NCBI RefSeq assembly: GCF_011799805.1
Contig: NZ_WXUB01000004.1
Span: forward strand, 609,427 to 673,426
Reading direction: 5' to 3'
From: Maribellus sediminis
Lineage (GTDB): Bacteria; Bacteroidota; Bacteroidia; Bacteroidales; Prolixibacteraceae
DNA length: 64,000 bases
The notes beneath the pieces were generated by a model. The model worked only from the letters and a program-made list of their open reading frames with translations. It was not told the origin of the DNA and did no database searches. Within the stretch, counting starts at the first letter, position 1, and each line of letters begins with the position of its first letter. This document shows, piece by piece, positions 25,263-34,878 of this stretch. The position numbers and the translations under genes are program-made.

Positions 25263-26648
25263 CTACTCTGTTATAGATTTGTTGCGTTTCAAAGCCTTTT
25301 CAATCGCTTCGATCATGTTTCCGGCAATGTCTTTATTCGAGGCACCCTCAATCCCTTCGAGCCCCGGCGATGAGTTCACCTCCAGCAGCAAAGGACCGTT
25401 GTGACCACGAATAATATCCACGCCGGCAACTTTCAGGTTCATGGTTTTTGCCGCATGTATGGCAATGCGTCTTTCTTCAGGAGTAATCTTTACGCGTTTG
25501 GCAGTACCGCCCATGTGAATGTTCGCCCTGAATTCGCCGGGAGCAGCTGTTCGCATAATGCTTTCAACTACTTTGCCGTTTACCACGAAGCAACGAATGT
25601 CTTTCCCATCGGCCTCTTTGATGAATTCCTGCACCAGGATATTGGCCCGTAAACTCTTAAAGGCATTGATCAAACTTTCAGCAGCTTTTTTCGTTTCGGC
25701 CAAAACCACTCCCTTTCCCTGTGTTCCTTCCAGTAGTTTTACGATAAGCGGAGCCCCACCAACCATTTTAATAAGATCGGTGGTGTCGAGTGGCGAATTG
25801 GCAAAGCCTGTTGTTGGAATTGGCAGACCGTTGTTGATCAGCAACTGCAAGGCATACAATTTATCACGCGACTGGCGGATAGCTGTAGCCGAATTCAGTG
25901 TGTAAACACCCATGGCTTCGAAGTGTTGTGTGAGTGCACAGCCGTAAAAAGTCATGCTCGGACGGATACGGGGAATGATCGCATCAAAGTCATCAAGGAT
26001 GCGGCCGCCACGGTAATGCATTTCAGGTGCCCGGGCATCCAGTTTGATGTAACAATCTTTCATGTTAAGGAACTCCATATCGTGTCCGCGTTCTTCGCCC
26101 GCTTCCATAATGCGCTTATTGCTGTATAATTCAGGATTACTGGCCAGTAAACCAATCCGTAATCCTGACGATTTTATTGTATGCGTTTTATAGTAATGAT
26201 CGAGTGCACTTGCAGAAACTTCACCCAGTTTTAAAGAAACTTCGGGATCAACAAGAATTTTTCCCGACATGGCCTGGCGCCCCAGTAACATACGGTAACC
26301 CATGGAGTCGCGATTGGCAAGTGTAACTTCGATGTCCCAGGTAGTATTCGCCATTGTAAGGGCTGTACGAATAACATAACGAACCTCAACCAATCCGCTC
26401 GAACTTTTTACTTTTCGTTTGTCGATAACCGGCGATTCACAATGTATGGTTGTTTTGCCGTCGTCTTGTAAAGGGTGAACATCGTAGCGTACCCACTGGT
26501 TGCCGTCTTTCTTAAAAGGAGCAATGTTTACAGCGTGTAAAGCCGAGGTTTTGGCACCCGAATCCACACGTACTTTAATGGCGTCAATATTCAACTCGGG
26601 TAATGAACACCATTCTTCACTCCCTACAACTAATTTATTCGATATCAT
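25263..26648 (-). CDS. rimK: RimK-type ATP-grasp ligase fused to a RimB-like retropepsin domain
   Basis: A 461-residue fusion. Residues about 1-145 are the RimB-like (PF05618) domain with the aspartic-protease-like motif VDSGAKTSALHA and RRxxLGR-type ending MLLGRQAMSG. Residues about 160-455 are RimK: GLLASNPELYSNKRIMEAGEERGH, SRDKLYALQLLINNGLPIPTT, PLIVKLLEGTQGKGVVLAE and the metal-binding end PLLLEVNSSPGLEGIE. RimK adds glutamates to the C-terminus of ribosomal protein S6 or makes poly-glutamate; RimB-type proteins trim the tail. A single polypeptide with both would contain writer and eraser. Convergent with the TPR gene. Confidence 0.9.
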   Translation of the reverse strand: MISNKLVVGSEEWCSLPELNIDAIKVRVDSGAKTSALHAVNIAPFKKDGNQWVRYDVHPLQDDGKTTIHCESPVIDKRKVKSSSGLVEVRYVIRTALTMANTTWDIEVTLANRDSMGYRMLLGRQAMSGKILVDPEVSLKLGEVSASALDHYYKTHTIKSSGLRIGLLASNPELYSNKRIMEAGEERGHDMEFLNMKDCYIKLDARAPEMHYRGGRILDDFDAIIPRIRPSMTFYGCALTQHFEAMGVYTLNSATAIRQSRDKLYALQLLINNGLPIPTTGFANSPLDTTDLIKMVGGAPLIVKLLEGTQGKGVVLAETKKAAESLINAFKSLRANILVQEFIKEADGKDIRCFVVNGKVVESIMRTAAPGEFRANIHMGGTAKRVKITPEERRIAIHAAKTMNLKVAGVDIIRGHNGPLLLEVNSSPGLEGIEGASNKDIAGNMIEAIEKALKRNKSITE

Positions 26649-26924
26649 TTTAATAAAATCAAACTTAAATAACTGTTTGTTATGCTTTTCTGTTTTTAAA
26701 AATTGCGGCGCAAAGTAAATATTTAAACCACAATAAAAATCAAATCAGATAAAAAATAACGCAAGATTTTACAAGAAACAATCGGTGGCTCGAATGTGTT
26801 TAAACCAGCTGGAATTTAGTGGGTTGTAGAAAGGAATTGAATACACTTCCAAACGGGAACTTCTTCGTTGAAAGTCCTGCTTCACGTTAGTACCGACAAT
26901 CAAAGTCCGGGAGTTCTGCCCACT
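26649..26924. other. AT-rich spacer, nothing recognised
   Basis: 276 bp between the RimK and histidine kinase genes. It presumably contains the rimK promoter on the minus strand. I see no gene or strong hairpin. Confidence 0.5.
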
Positions 26925-29900
26925 CTATAAATATTTTTGAATCAGCTTTTTCAGATGGCTTGCATTGTAAGGTTTGGCAATATAATCGCAACAACCTGCT
27001 TCTATCGATCTGTTTTTATCCGAATCGGAAGCAAAAGCAGTTTGCGCAATGATCGGAACTTCGGTATTAACCTTTCTAATTCTTCTGGCTGCTTCCAATC
27101 CATCGAATTCGCCAGGCATTTTTATGTCCATCAATATCAGCGTAATCTCTGGATGATCAATATACATTTGAACTGCTTCAGTACCATTTTTCGCGAACAA
27201 CAGCTTGTAATTACCTGCCAGTATACTTTCCAGTAAAAGGCAGTTTACTTCGTCGTCTTCGGCAATCAATATGGTTGTTGGACTTTCCACAGTTTTGATT
27301 TGTTCCTGGACTTCAACCAGCGGTTGTGTTGGTTGTGTTGGGTGGTAAGGAATACAGAATTTAAAAGTACTTCCTTTGCCCGGTTCTGATTTAACCTCTA
27401 TACAACCATTTAAAATTTCAACATAAGCTTTTACGATTGACAAGCCAATTCCAGAGCCTTCGTACCCACGGGTAAGTCCTATTTCAGCCTGTACAAAACG
27501 ATCAAAAATAGCTTCCTGCCTGTCTTCCGGAATTCCTTTACCGGTATCGCTAACATAAAACCAAAGCTTATCGTCTTTAATATAGTTTCCGATCTCGATT
27601 TTGCCGGTATCGGTAAATTTTACAGCGTTCTTTATCAGGTTCATTAAAATACCGTCCAGCTTGTATTTATCGGTTTTAACCTGTGCCGCAAAATCGCTGA
27701 TTTCTTGGTTAATTTCAAGAGTCAATCCTTTTTCTTCGGTCTGGAGTTTAAAGAAATTGTAATAGTACTGCATCAAATCCAGCAGATTTACATCATCCTG
27801 TCGTATGGTAATGTCACCGATTTCAATTTTTGATATCTCTACAATGTCGTTAATGGTATTCATCAGGCGGTCGCCACTTTTATGGATGATATCGACAAAA
27901 CCTGAGCGTTCCTGCTCATTAAGCCCCGGTTGGTTTAACAATTCAATGAATCCCAGGATACCATTCATCGGTGTTCTGATTTCATGCGAAACATTCAAGA
28001 GAAAAGCGGTTTTCAGGCGGTCGCTCTCTTCTGCTTTTTCTTTGGCGCTAATTAATTCCAGCTCGTACTCCTTTTGTTTTGTAATGTTCTCGATCTGTGA
28101 AACAAAGAATAAGGGTTCGTTTTTGCTGTTTCTAACCAGTGAAACATGAAGGTTAGCGTGAACAATATTCTCCGATTTGTTCATGTATCTTTTTACGATA
28201 AAATAGTTGGTCCTTTTTCCTTCGATGGTTTCGTTAAGCAGGTTTAAATCAAGCTGAAGGTCGTCGGGGTGGGTAATTTCCTGAAAGGTAAGATTCAGTA
28301 GCTCCTCCTCGGAATATCCAAGAATATTAGTGAGCGCCTTGTTAGTTTTTAGAAAATGTCCGGTAAGGCTAACCAGGCACATACCAACACCTGAATTCTC
28401 GAAAGCGCTGCGGAATTTGGTTTCGCTTTCTTCACTTTTTTCAATGGCTTTAAGCAGATCATCTTCATATTTTTTCTGGGCAGTTATATCGCGGCTAACT
28501 CCCCTGATGCCTTTTACATGTTTATTTTCATCAAACATCGGAGTAAGCATCACATCGTAATTTCTTATAGTACCGCCGGGCATCGGGGTGGTGGTTAGCG
28601 CTTTATATTCTTTCCCGGTTTCGATTACTTTCTGATGCATCAGTTGCCATTCTTTGGCAATTGCTTTGGGGAAGCCCAGATCCAGGTGGTTTTTGCCAAT
28701 TATTTCTTCGGGCGGCATGTTCAGGGCAATACACACAGCCTTATTGACCATGGTATGACGGCATTCCAGGTCGAACGTGTAAATGAAATCCGGCGTATTA
28801 TCGGCCAGATTTTTGTACTTCATTTCGCTTTCTTCCGATTTTTCTCGGGCCGCAATTAGTTCACTTTTATATTTTTCTTCTGATAGTTTCGACTGTAGCA
28901 GGGGAGATATATAGTTACATATTTCTTCGAGTAACTGCTGGTGTTCGACATTAAAATCGCCCGCTTTGTTGGCCAATACAATTTGTCCGATTAAAGTGTT
29001 GTGAAAAAGAATTGGGACAGCCAGTGCATTTTCGAGAATCAGATGCCCCATTGGAACTTCTAAATCCTTATTTTTAAATAAACTCTTTTTTTGTTTCAGA
29101 CTTTCGCCCCAGACACCCAGCCATGACTTTTGGGGGAAGACTACCACTTTTCCGGGAGTTTGTTTATTGCCCCATACGCCCTGCGTCAATGTTGGGCAAA
29201 CAAGTTTTTCTTCCTCGCCTTCACCTGATATATAACCGAAAAATCCAAATGTACAATCCAACGTTTCCAGAACAATATCGAGTATTGATTTATAAAATTC
29301 ATCTTCGTTACTAAGGATCAAAGTATTTGATATCCGGTTCTTTAGCAGTATCTCTTCTTTCGATTTCTCCAATATTGCGTTATATTCCAGTAATTGGATT
29401 TCTGCTGTTTTTAACTCCGTAATCTCTTGTACTGTGCCAAAATATTCAATTGGGGCATTAGCTGAATCGAAGCGTAATTCACCTTCACTGCGCATCCAGA
29501 TTGTCTGCCCTGTCAGCTTATGGATTATCCTGTACTCGTTGACTTGTGTTTCTTTTTTAGAAAGAATTTCTTGTGTAAGATAGCGTGACATTTTGTCCCG
29601 GTCTTCGGGATGTACCAGACTTATAAAGTCTTCCACGTTATAGGCTGATTCTCTGTTTACTCCAAAAATGCGGCTAATTTCAGGTGAAATTTCAAATATC
29701 CAGGTTTTGAGATCCAGGCTGAAATGCCCTATTCTTGCAACCCTTTGCGACTCGAGCAGTTTGCGTTCATTTTCTTCGGCTATTTCCTTTGCTTTTATCA
29801 GATTGTTTTCAACGTGAATTCGCTCCGTGATGTCCCTGTCAACACCGCGAAATCCAATGATTTCATTCTTTTCATTGGTAACAGGAACTGAATTACTTTC

Positions 29901-31529
29901 CAAAAATCTGACTGAGCCGTCTTTGTGTTTCCACCGCAGAACCAAATTTTGCCAGCCACAATTCTTATTGAAAGATTCCTGTAGAATATGTTCTGCTTTC
30001 TGAGCGTCGTCCTCGTGCAGTAAACGTAGTGCATCTGTACCTGCTACTTCCTCTTTCGGATATCCCAGAATGTGCTCGATGGCATCGTTGGAATAGGTGT
30101 GTACTCCTTTTAGATCGATCGCCCAAATCCAGTCTTTCGATGTTTCAACAATCGATCGTATGATGTTATTGCGTTCCCTGAGTTCGGTTTCTATTTTTTT
30201 CCTTTCCGTTATATCCCTGGCAATTCCAAGTGCAACCAACTCATTATTGATCGTTACAGGGAAGCCGGTTATTTCGAGAATTTTTTCGCCTTCGCTTGTA
30301 TTTACGCGGTATTCAGTGGGGCCCGATTTTAGTCCCCTGGCATTTCGTTCCAGGTTTACTAAGGCCTTTTCCCTGTCTTCAGGAGCCAGTATTCCTTCAA
30401 AATAATTTTTCCCAACCAGCGCTTCACGTGGTGCACCAATAAGTTTTTCAGCGGCCAGGTTGCCATAAATTAAATGTCCGCTTAAATCGTTCAGGTACAT
30501 AGCATCGGGAGCATTCTCAAAAATAATCTTAAAGCGTTCCTCCGACTCAGCCAGGTTTTGATGATTTTTTAGTTGATCTGAAATATCTCTGACAATGCCC
30601 TGAAAATGAATTGTATTATCAATTTTTAAAGGATTAAGGGTAACTTCCGCATCGAATACCGACTGGTCCATTCGTTTGTGTAACCAGTAAAATCGTTGCG
30701 GGATTCCCTTTTCTACTTCGCTGATGTATTGTTGTGCCTTTTCTTCCGAACTGCTTCCATCGGGTTGTTTTTCAGGAGAAAAATCAATTACCGATTTCCC
30801 GATGATATCGCTTTTGTCGCTGCATCCGAACATCTCTATGGCTTTAGCGTTGCATTCCACAAAACGCTGGTTCTGAACCAGAAAAATGGTGTCGTTTGCT
30901 GTTTCAAAAAGTGTTTGGTATTTCTTTTCGCTGGCATTTAGTAACACTTCTTTTCTTTCCAGGTACAATTCATTGCTTATCCTGATGGAAAAGAGTTGTA
31001 AATATGATTTTATCTTCGATGGTTTAGAAATGCTTTGTTGTGTATAGCAGTAGATTGCTCCAATTACTTCCTGATCTTCGTTTAGCAGAGGTAATCCTGC
31101 AAATCCGTCTAAGTTGTTTTGTTTTAGGAATTCGTATTGAGGAAATTTGTTTGCTACATTTGAGGTATAGTAGTAGAATTCTTTTCCTAAAATTTTATGT
31201 AATGGCGTATTGTAAATATCAATTGCTGTAGTTTCTGCTGGTTCGCCGTTCTCAATTCCGGCTTTAACCTGAAGTTTTTTTAATTCCTTATCAAAACTGG
31301 CAATGTACACGAATTTGACTTCCAGTAATTCAGCATAAAACGATACGAAAAAGTTTAAGAACTCGTGCCCCGAAAGACCATAATAGCCTGAAACAATTTG
31401 ATTTAATCCGTTTTGTTCTACCTCTTTTATACTTTCATCAAGTAAAAGGTTAAGCGTCGAAATTTTTTTTGCCACACGTTTTAATTTCCGTGGCAATTTC
31501 GGGGAATATTTATTGGCATTCTTCTTCAT
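26925..31529 (-). CDS. Soluble multi-PAS/GAF hybrid histidine kinase
   Basis: A 1534-residue sensor kinase without membrane helices. Domains in order: GAF (about 40-185), four PAS (about 205-320, 330-445, 455-575, 590-705), a second GAF (about 720-870), two more PAS (about 885-1005, 1020-1140), HisKA with phosphorylated His in FLLNVSHEIRTPMNG (about 1160-1225), HATPase with NLIKNAVKFTD, DTGKGIPED and GSGIGLSIVKAY (about 1270-1380), and a C-terminal receiver with the acidic pair EDD and phospho-Asp in ILMDIKMPG (about 1410-1530). It probably integrates cytosolic signals and passes phosphate on through a partner not found here. Flanked by about 270 bp and 550 bp of spacer. Confidence 0.93.
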   Translation of the reverse strand: MKKNANKYSPKLPRKLKRVAKKISTLNLLLDESIKEVEQNGLNQIVSGYYGLSGHEFLNFFVSFYAELLEVKFVYIASFDKELKKLQVKAGIENGEPAETTAIDIYNTPLHKILGKEFYYYTSNVANKFPQYEFLKQNNLDGFAGLPLLNEDQEVIGAIYCYTQQSISKPSKIKSYLQLFSIRISNELYLERKEVLLNASEKKYQTLFETANDTIFLVQNQRFVECNAKAIEMFGCSDKSDIIGKSVIDFSPEKQPDGSSSEEKAQQYISEVEKGIPQRFYWLHKRMDQSVFDAEVTLNPLKIDNTIHFQGIVRDISDQLKNHQNLAESEERFKIIFENAPDAMYLNDLSGHLIYGNLAAEKLIGAPREALVGKNYFEGILAPEDREKALVNLERNARGLKSGPTEYRVNTSEGEKILEITGFPVTINNELVALGIARDITERKKIETELRERNNIIRSIVETSKDWIWAIDLKGVHTYSNDAIEHILGYPKEEVAGTDALRLLHEDDAQKAEHILQESFNKNCGWQNLVLRWKHKDGSVRFLESNSVPVTNEKNEIIGFRGVDRDITERIHVENNLIKAKEIAEENERKLLESQRVARIGHFSLDLKTWIFEISPEISRIFGVNRESAYNVEDFISLVHPEDRDKMSRYLTQEILSKKETQVNEYRIIHKLTGQTIWMRSEGELRFDSANAPIEYFGTVQEITELKTAEIQLLEYNAILEKSKEEILLKNRISNTLILSNEDEFYKSILDIVLETLDCTFGFFGYISGEGEEEKLVCPTLTQGVWGNKQTPGKVVVFPQKSWLGVWGESLKQKKSLFKNKDLEVPMGHLILENALAVPILFHNTLIGQIVLANKAGDFNVEHQQLLEEICNYISPLLQSKLSEEKYKSELIAAREKSEESEMKYKNLADNTPDFIYTFDLECRHTMVNKAVCIALNMPPEEIIGKNHLDLGFPKAIAKEWQLMHQKVIETGKEYKALTTTPMPGGTIRNYDVMLTPMFDENKHVKGIRGVSRDITAQKKYEDDLLKAIEKSEESETKFRSAFENSGVGMCLVSLTGHFLKTNKALTNILGYSEEELLNLTFQEITHPDDLQLDLNLLNETIEGKRTNYFIVKRYMNKSENIVHANLHVSLVRNSKNEPLFFVSQIENITKQKEYELELISAKEKAEESDRLKTAFLLNVSHEIRTPMNGILGFIELLNQPGLNEQERSGFVDIIHKSGDRLMNTINDIVEISKIEIGDITIRQDDVNLLDLMQYYYNFFKLQTEEKGLTLEINQEISDFAAQVKTDKYKLDGILMNLIKNAVKFTDTGKIEIGNYIKDDKLWFYVSDTGKGIPEDRQEAIFDRFVQAEIGLTRGYEGSGIGLSIVKAYVEILNGCIEVKSEPGKGSTFKFCIPYHPTQPTQPLVEVQEQIKTVESPTTILIAEDDEVNCLLLESILAGNYKLLFAKNGTEAVQMYIDHPEITLILMDIKMPGEFDGLEAARRIRKVNTEVPIIAQTAFASDSDKNRSIEAGCCDYIAKPYNASHLKKLIQKYL

Positions 31530-31855
31530 ACTGCTTCGGGTTAATGCCTAGTAAATTACAAAAATAACTTAAAGCCTTTATAGTCTTTGTGTTAGAATTG
31601 ATTCTTTACCCTTGTATAAGGCGTAAAAATACATTTAGATTAAGCGTCTACTAATGGTTTGCAGTGCAAAACAAATAATATTTTTTGAAATACAAATACA
31701 TTATAGACCTGCGATTGTTTTTTATTCGATTGTCTGGCTTCGGGGAAACGCATTTCTTCGGAACTGGTTGAGTACCAATAATGCCCGTATTTAGTTAAAT
31801 AGAAAAAACAGTGTACGGCAATAACCAAAAGTTAACAGCCTGATCTAATTATTTG
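31530..31855. other. Spacer upstream of the kinase gene
   Basis: AT-rich, with one 62-codon frame on the minus strand (31640-31828) that has no recognisable pattern and is rejected as a gene. It should contain the histidine kinase promoter. Confidence 0.5.
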
Positions 31856-31951
31856 CTAAGCCCGCTCCTCTGATTTGAAGATTAATCGGACAGTTACTCC
31901 ATCGGCATTGTTATTCAATAGAATAGTACCGCCGTGCACTTCTACTATCCA
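31856..31951 (-). pseudogene. Relic of a histidine kinase C-terminus
   Basis: On the minus strand the frame ending at the TAG 31858-31856 reads IVEVHGGTILLNN followed by GVTVRLIFKSEE. This is the typical final segment of a HATPase domain (helix plus last strands, GVTVxxxF). Upstream the frame closes with a stop within three codons and no kinase catalytic core is present. A decayed remainder of a second sensor kinase gene next to the intact one. Confidence 0.6.
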
Positions 31952-32075
31952 ATTTCATACGTATCGTCTCGTTTATCAAGCTCGATATTAATACAGTTTC
32001 TTAATACGGTGTAATATTGAGGGAACTGTGAAACTTTTTCTAGCTGGTCAATTTCGAATTTCCTATCTATTGATG

Positions 32076-33689
32076 TTATTGAATTTTAAAAACAATAGGA
32101 GCAACTAAATCCATCTTTTCAGGAAGTGTAATGCTTAATCCTACTTCATCAAATTTATAAGAAACAATATCACCTCCAAGCATCTCAACTGTATCAAAAT
32201 TTTCGCTGTAGTATTGGCTTTCTTTCGACAAAGATTTAACAAGTACATTCTGTCCCTTCTCAGGTAATTCCATGACTACAGCATAAAGAACATCCTCTTT
32301 TTTGGTAAACCTGATATCTTCTGAAGTATATGGACCACCTTTATTTTCATTAAACCCTTGTGCATTTATTGGATTTGCATTTTCAGCCTTGGGGCCCTCA
32401 CCATAAATATGCCAGGGGCGGGTTTCGAAAATACATTCGTTATTAATATCCATCCATTTTGTAATATTTTCCACGACTTTTAATTCTTTTTCATCAATAG
32501 AACCGTCACCACGAACAGGAATATTCAGCAACAGATTACCGTTTTTACTCACAATATCTACCAATATCTGCATTACGGTTTTTGCCGACTTGTATCCGTT
32601 TCTGTTGTACACCCCACGGTCGTAATGCCAACCTCCAATGCACGTGCATGATTGCCATGGTTTTTCCTGAATATTATCAGGTGCACCCCGCTCAACATCC
32701 CAAATCATGCATTCTTTTTGCTCATCTGTAAGTATTTTACCAAAAAGAACAGCCTCTAATTTGCCGTCGTTCTGTTTCATATTTGAATTGTAAAAATGTG
32801 CGGCTATTTCCAGTCCTACATTGCTCACAGGCCATAAAGGTAAACCAGTGTCGTCAAAATAAACCAAATCGGGATTGAACTGGTTAATCATATCCACAGT
32901 ACGGTTATAAAAATTTAAGCAATACTCTTCAGAAGGCATAGAAGCTCCATTATTCCAATCCCATTGTCCGTGAATGCTGCCTAAATCTTCGCTATTCGTG
33001 CTTAATGGGTGATTTTGAGCATACAGATTTTGAGGGTCAAGTCCTTCCCACCATTTACCCTTGCCATCGGCTCTTGTTAAACTCCCATCATACGGAATAC
33101 CTTCATATTTGCCGTCCTTGTCAGCCATTTGCGCTGTTTCGTACCATCGCCAGGCATGTGCCGAATGGATACTCACTCCAAAGGGTAATTCATTATTTTT
33201 TGCAGCTTGAGCCCAACCTGCCAGTATATCTTTTTGGGGGCCAACTGCAACAGAATTCCACTCCTGATATTTACTGTTCCACATATCAAGATTATCGTGA
33301 TGATTGCCCATTGCAAAAAAGTATTTTGCGCCTGCCCGTTTATATAAAGCAACTAATTCTTCAGGATCCCACTTTTCTGCTTTCCATTCATTTATTACGT
33401 CTTTAAACCCAAACTCGGATGGGTGACCATAGTGCTCTAAATGGTATTTGTACTGCCAATGTCCTTCGGAATACATGTGCCGTGCATACCAGTCACCTGC
33501 TTCGGGTTGACATTGGGGACCCCAGTGCGCCCAGATACCAAATTTGGCATCACGAAACCATTCCGGTACTTCATATTGTTTTAAAGAATTCCAGTTAGGT
33601 TCAAATATTCCTGTCTGCATTTTTTCCTTTGTATTCTCTTTACATGAAATCATTAAAATAATGCATGTAAATATTATAATTCCTTTCAT
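32076..33689 (-). CDS. GH29 alpha-L-fucosidase lipoprotein
   Basis: A 537-residue lipoprotein: signal MKGIIIFTCIILMISC with lipobox LMISC. The family start is PEWFRDAKFGIWAHWGPQCQPEAGDWY, followed by MGNHHDNLDMWNS, and the likely nucleophile Asp in DLVYFDDTGLPLW. A carbohydrate-binding-like beta domain forms the last about 130 residues. GH29 enzymes release fucose from glycans such as fucoidan fragments or glycoproteins. The ATG at 33689 is chosen over 33695. The gene stands alone without SusCD, so its regulator and transporter are elsewhere. Confidence 0.92.
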   Translation of the reverse strand: MKGIIIFTCIILMISCKENTKEKMQTGIFEPNWNSLKQYEVPEWFRDAKFGIWAHWGPQCQPEAGDWYARHMYSEGHWQYKYHLEHYGHPSEFGFKDVINEWKAEKWDPEELVALYKRAGAKYFFAMGNHHDNLDMWNSKYQEWNSVAVGPQKDILAGWAQAAKNNELPFGVSIHSAHAWRWYETAQMADKDGKYEGIPYDGSLTRADGKGKWWEGLDPQNLYAQNHPLSTNSEDLGSIHGQWDWNNGASMPSEEYCLNFYNRTVDMINQFNPDLVYFDDTGLPLWPVSNVGLEIAAHFYNSNMKQNDGKLEAVLFGKILTDEQKECMIWDVERGAPDNIQEKPWQSCTCIGGWHYDRGVYNRNGYKSAKTVMQILVDIVSKNGNLLLNIPVRGDGSIDEKELKVVENITKWMDINNECIFETRPWHIYGEGPKAENANPINAQGFNENKGGPYTSEDIRFTKKEDVLYAVVMELPEKGQNVLVKSLSKESQYYSENFDTVEMLGGDIVSYKFDEVGLSITLPEKMDLVAPIVFKIQ

Positions 33690-33760
33690 TTGCATGATTC
33701 GTTCATTTTGTAATAATTAGTTGCCTTCTTAAATTATCTGCTTAGTTTTAGTTGTAAAGC

Positions 33761-33941
33761 CTCTACTCTGCATGTGCACAACGGTTGGTAAATTTTGTCG
33801 CGGTCCCAAGTACTCGGGAGAGAGTGTTCCTGTCCGCCAGGACGGAGTTGCGAAACGACCCCGAGCATTCGGGGGCAGTTGGCGTACCACCGAACCACGC
33901 CCTGCAATAAGTACTGTGTTAACGGCTGGTATTTAATATTT
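33761..33941. repeat. Downstream boundary element of boxed ORF 5
   Basis: Read on the minus strand it starts with CCAGCCGTTAACACAG right after the ORF, then the shared core GCAGGGCGTGGTTCGGTGG (33905-33887), then GC-rich palindromes (for example GTCCGCCAGGAC). This is the same order and spacing as the elements at 6957 and 7806, but 26 kb away and on the other strand. Confidence 0.68.
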
Positions 33942-34556
33942 TTATAGCTCTGTATCGATTCCACGTATCCAGATTTTATTTGCTTCCTCAATATTTTCTT
34001 TGGTCTTAGTAACAAGTCGAATCACATTTGCATTTAATTTTTCTTTCTCAATTTTAATCACTTGACTTTCAATTTTAAGAATGTAGTTTTCATCTATAAG
34101 GAACTCATTGTAGTCACTTTTTACTACATCGTTGTCAATTATAAAAATTGTTGGAATTTGACTTGGTTTTAAATATTTTGATTTTAAATCAGTTAATGAA
34201 ATTATTTTAGGTACATATTCTTTTTTCATTTTTATATGAATCTGACCATAATATGTCTTGTTCCCAAGCGTAACTTCCTCTTTGATCACAGTCACACTGT
34301 CGATAAATTGACGATTTAATGTTTTTAATATTGATTGGTTAAAATATTTTCCATCAATAAAATAAGCTGGTTGTCTCTCGGGTTTGTTTGTCTCTAAATG
34401 TACTACTTTAAGAGGTGAGTTAATGTCGACTTTCTCATGAGTTATGGATTTATTGTTGTTAGTCGATATTATAGCATTTTTGCTTTTCAGCTCTTTTTCT
34501 TGTCCGTTTAAGGATAAAGTCAAGACACAGATTGTAAATGTGATAATTCGCTTCAT
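33942..34556 (-). CDS. Secreted protein of unknown function (boxed ORF 5)
   Basis: A 204-residue protein with a short signal peptide (MKRIITFTICVLTLSLNGQ). The mature part has YFIDGKYFNQSILKTLN and a segment ITVIKEEVTLGNKTYYGQIHIKMKK-like in pattern (DSVTVIKEE, YYGQIHIKMK), faintly reminiscent of TonB plug-type strands; not enough for a family call. AT-rich. It lies between boundary elements of the same kind as boxed ORFs 1-4, inserted between the fucosidase and the cytochrome gene. Confidence 0.7.
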   Translation of the reverse strand: MKRIITFTICVLTLSLNGQEKELKSKNAIISTNNNKSITHEKVDINSPLKVVHLETNKPERQPAYFIDGKYFNQSILKTLNRQFIDSVTVIKEEVTLGNKTYYGQIHIKMKKEYVPKIISLTDLKSKYLKPSQIPTIFIIDNDVVKSDYNEFLIDENYILKIESQVIKIEKEKLNANVIRLVTKTKENIEEANKIWIRGIDTEL

Positions 34557-34878
34557 TGTCAGTTTATCGTCTGGTTTTTAAACTTGCTATTAACGTACGG
34601 TGTGCCTTATTCCGGTTTTATTTGCGGGCGCATTTTCAAGATTAATCGTTTATTGATTCAGACAACTACCGGAATAAAAATAGACATAATTACGAATTGG
34701 TGCTGCTTTAGGGAGCATGTTTTTGAGCGGGTGTGTTTGTTTCGTGGGGCGCAACTGAAGTTTTGATCGCTTTTTTGCCCGACAATGATTCAGTGTGCTG
34801 CTTTCGCTGTTCAATAAAAGAGGATGTCAAAATCTGACATCCTCTTTAAATAGCTCTGGCGCAAAGGCTATGAGAAAT
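34557..34878. other. Spacer with the upstream boundary element of boxed ORF 5
   Basis: On the minus strand ACCGTACGTTAATAGCAAG (34601-34583) matches the upstream element of boxed ORF 1 (ACACGTACGTTGTAGCCAAT at 4496-4515) and ORF 2. The rest, up to the terminator at 34817, shows no gene. Confidence 0.6.
34817..34847 (-). terminator. Terminator of the cytochrome c gene
   Basis: Perfect 13-bp inverted repeat AAAGAGGATGTCA / TGACATCCTCTTT with a 5-nt loop, 31 bp after the stop on the minus strand. Flanking T and A allow function in both directions. Confidence 0.8.

Noticed and set aside
31640..31828. 62-codon frame on the minus strand
   Set aside because: No recognisable pattern, no start context, low complexity; it lies in the promoter region of the kinase gene.
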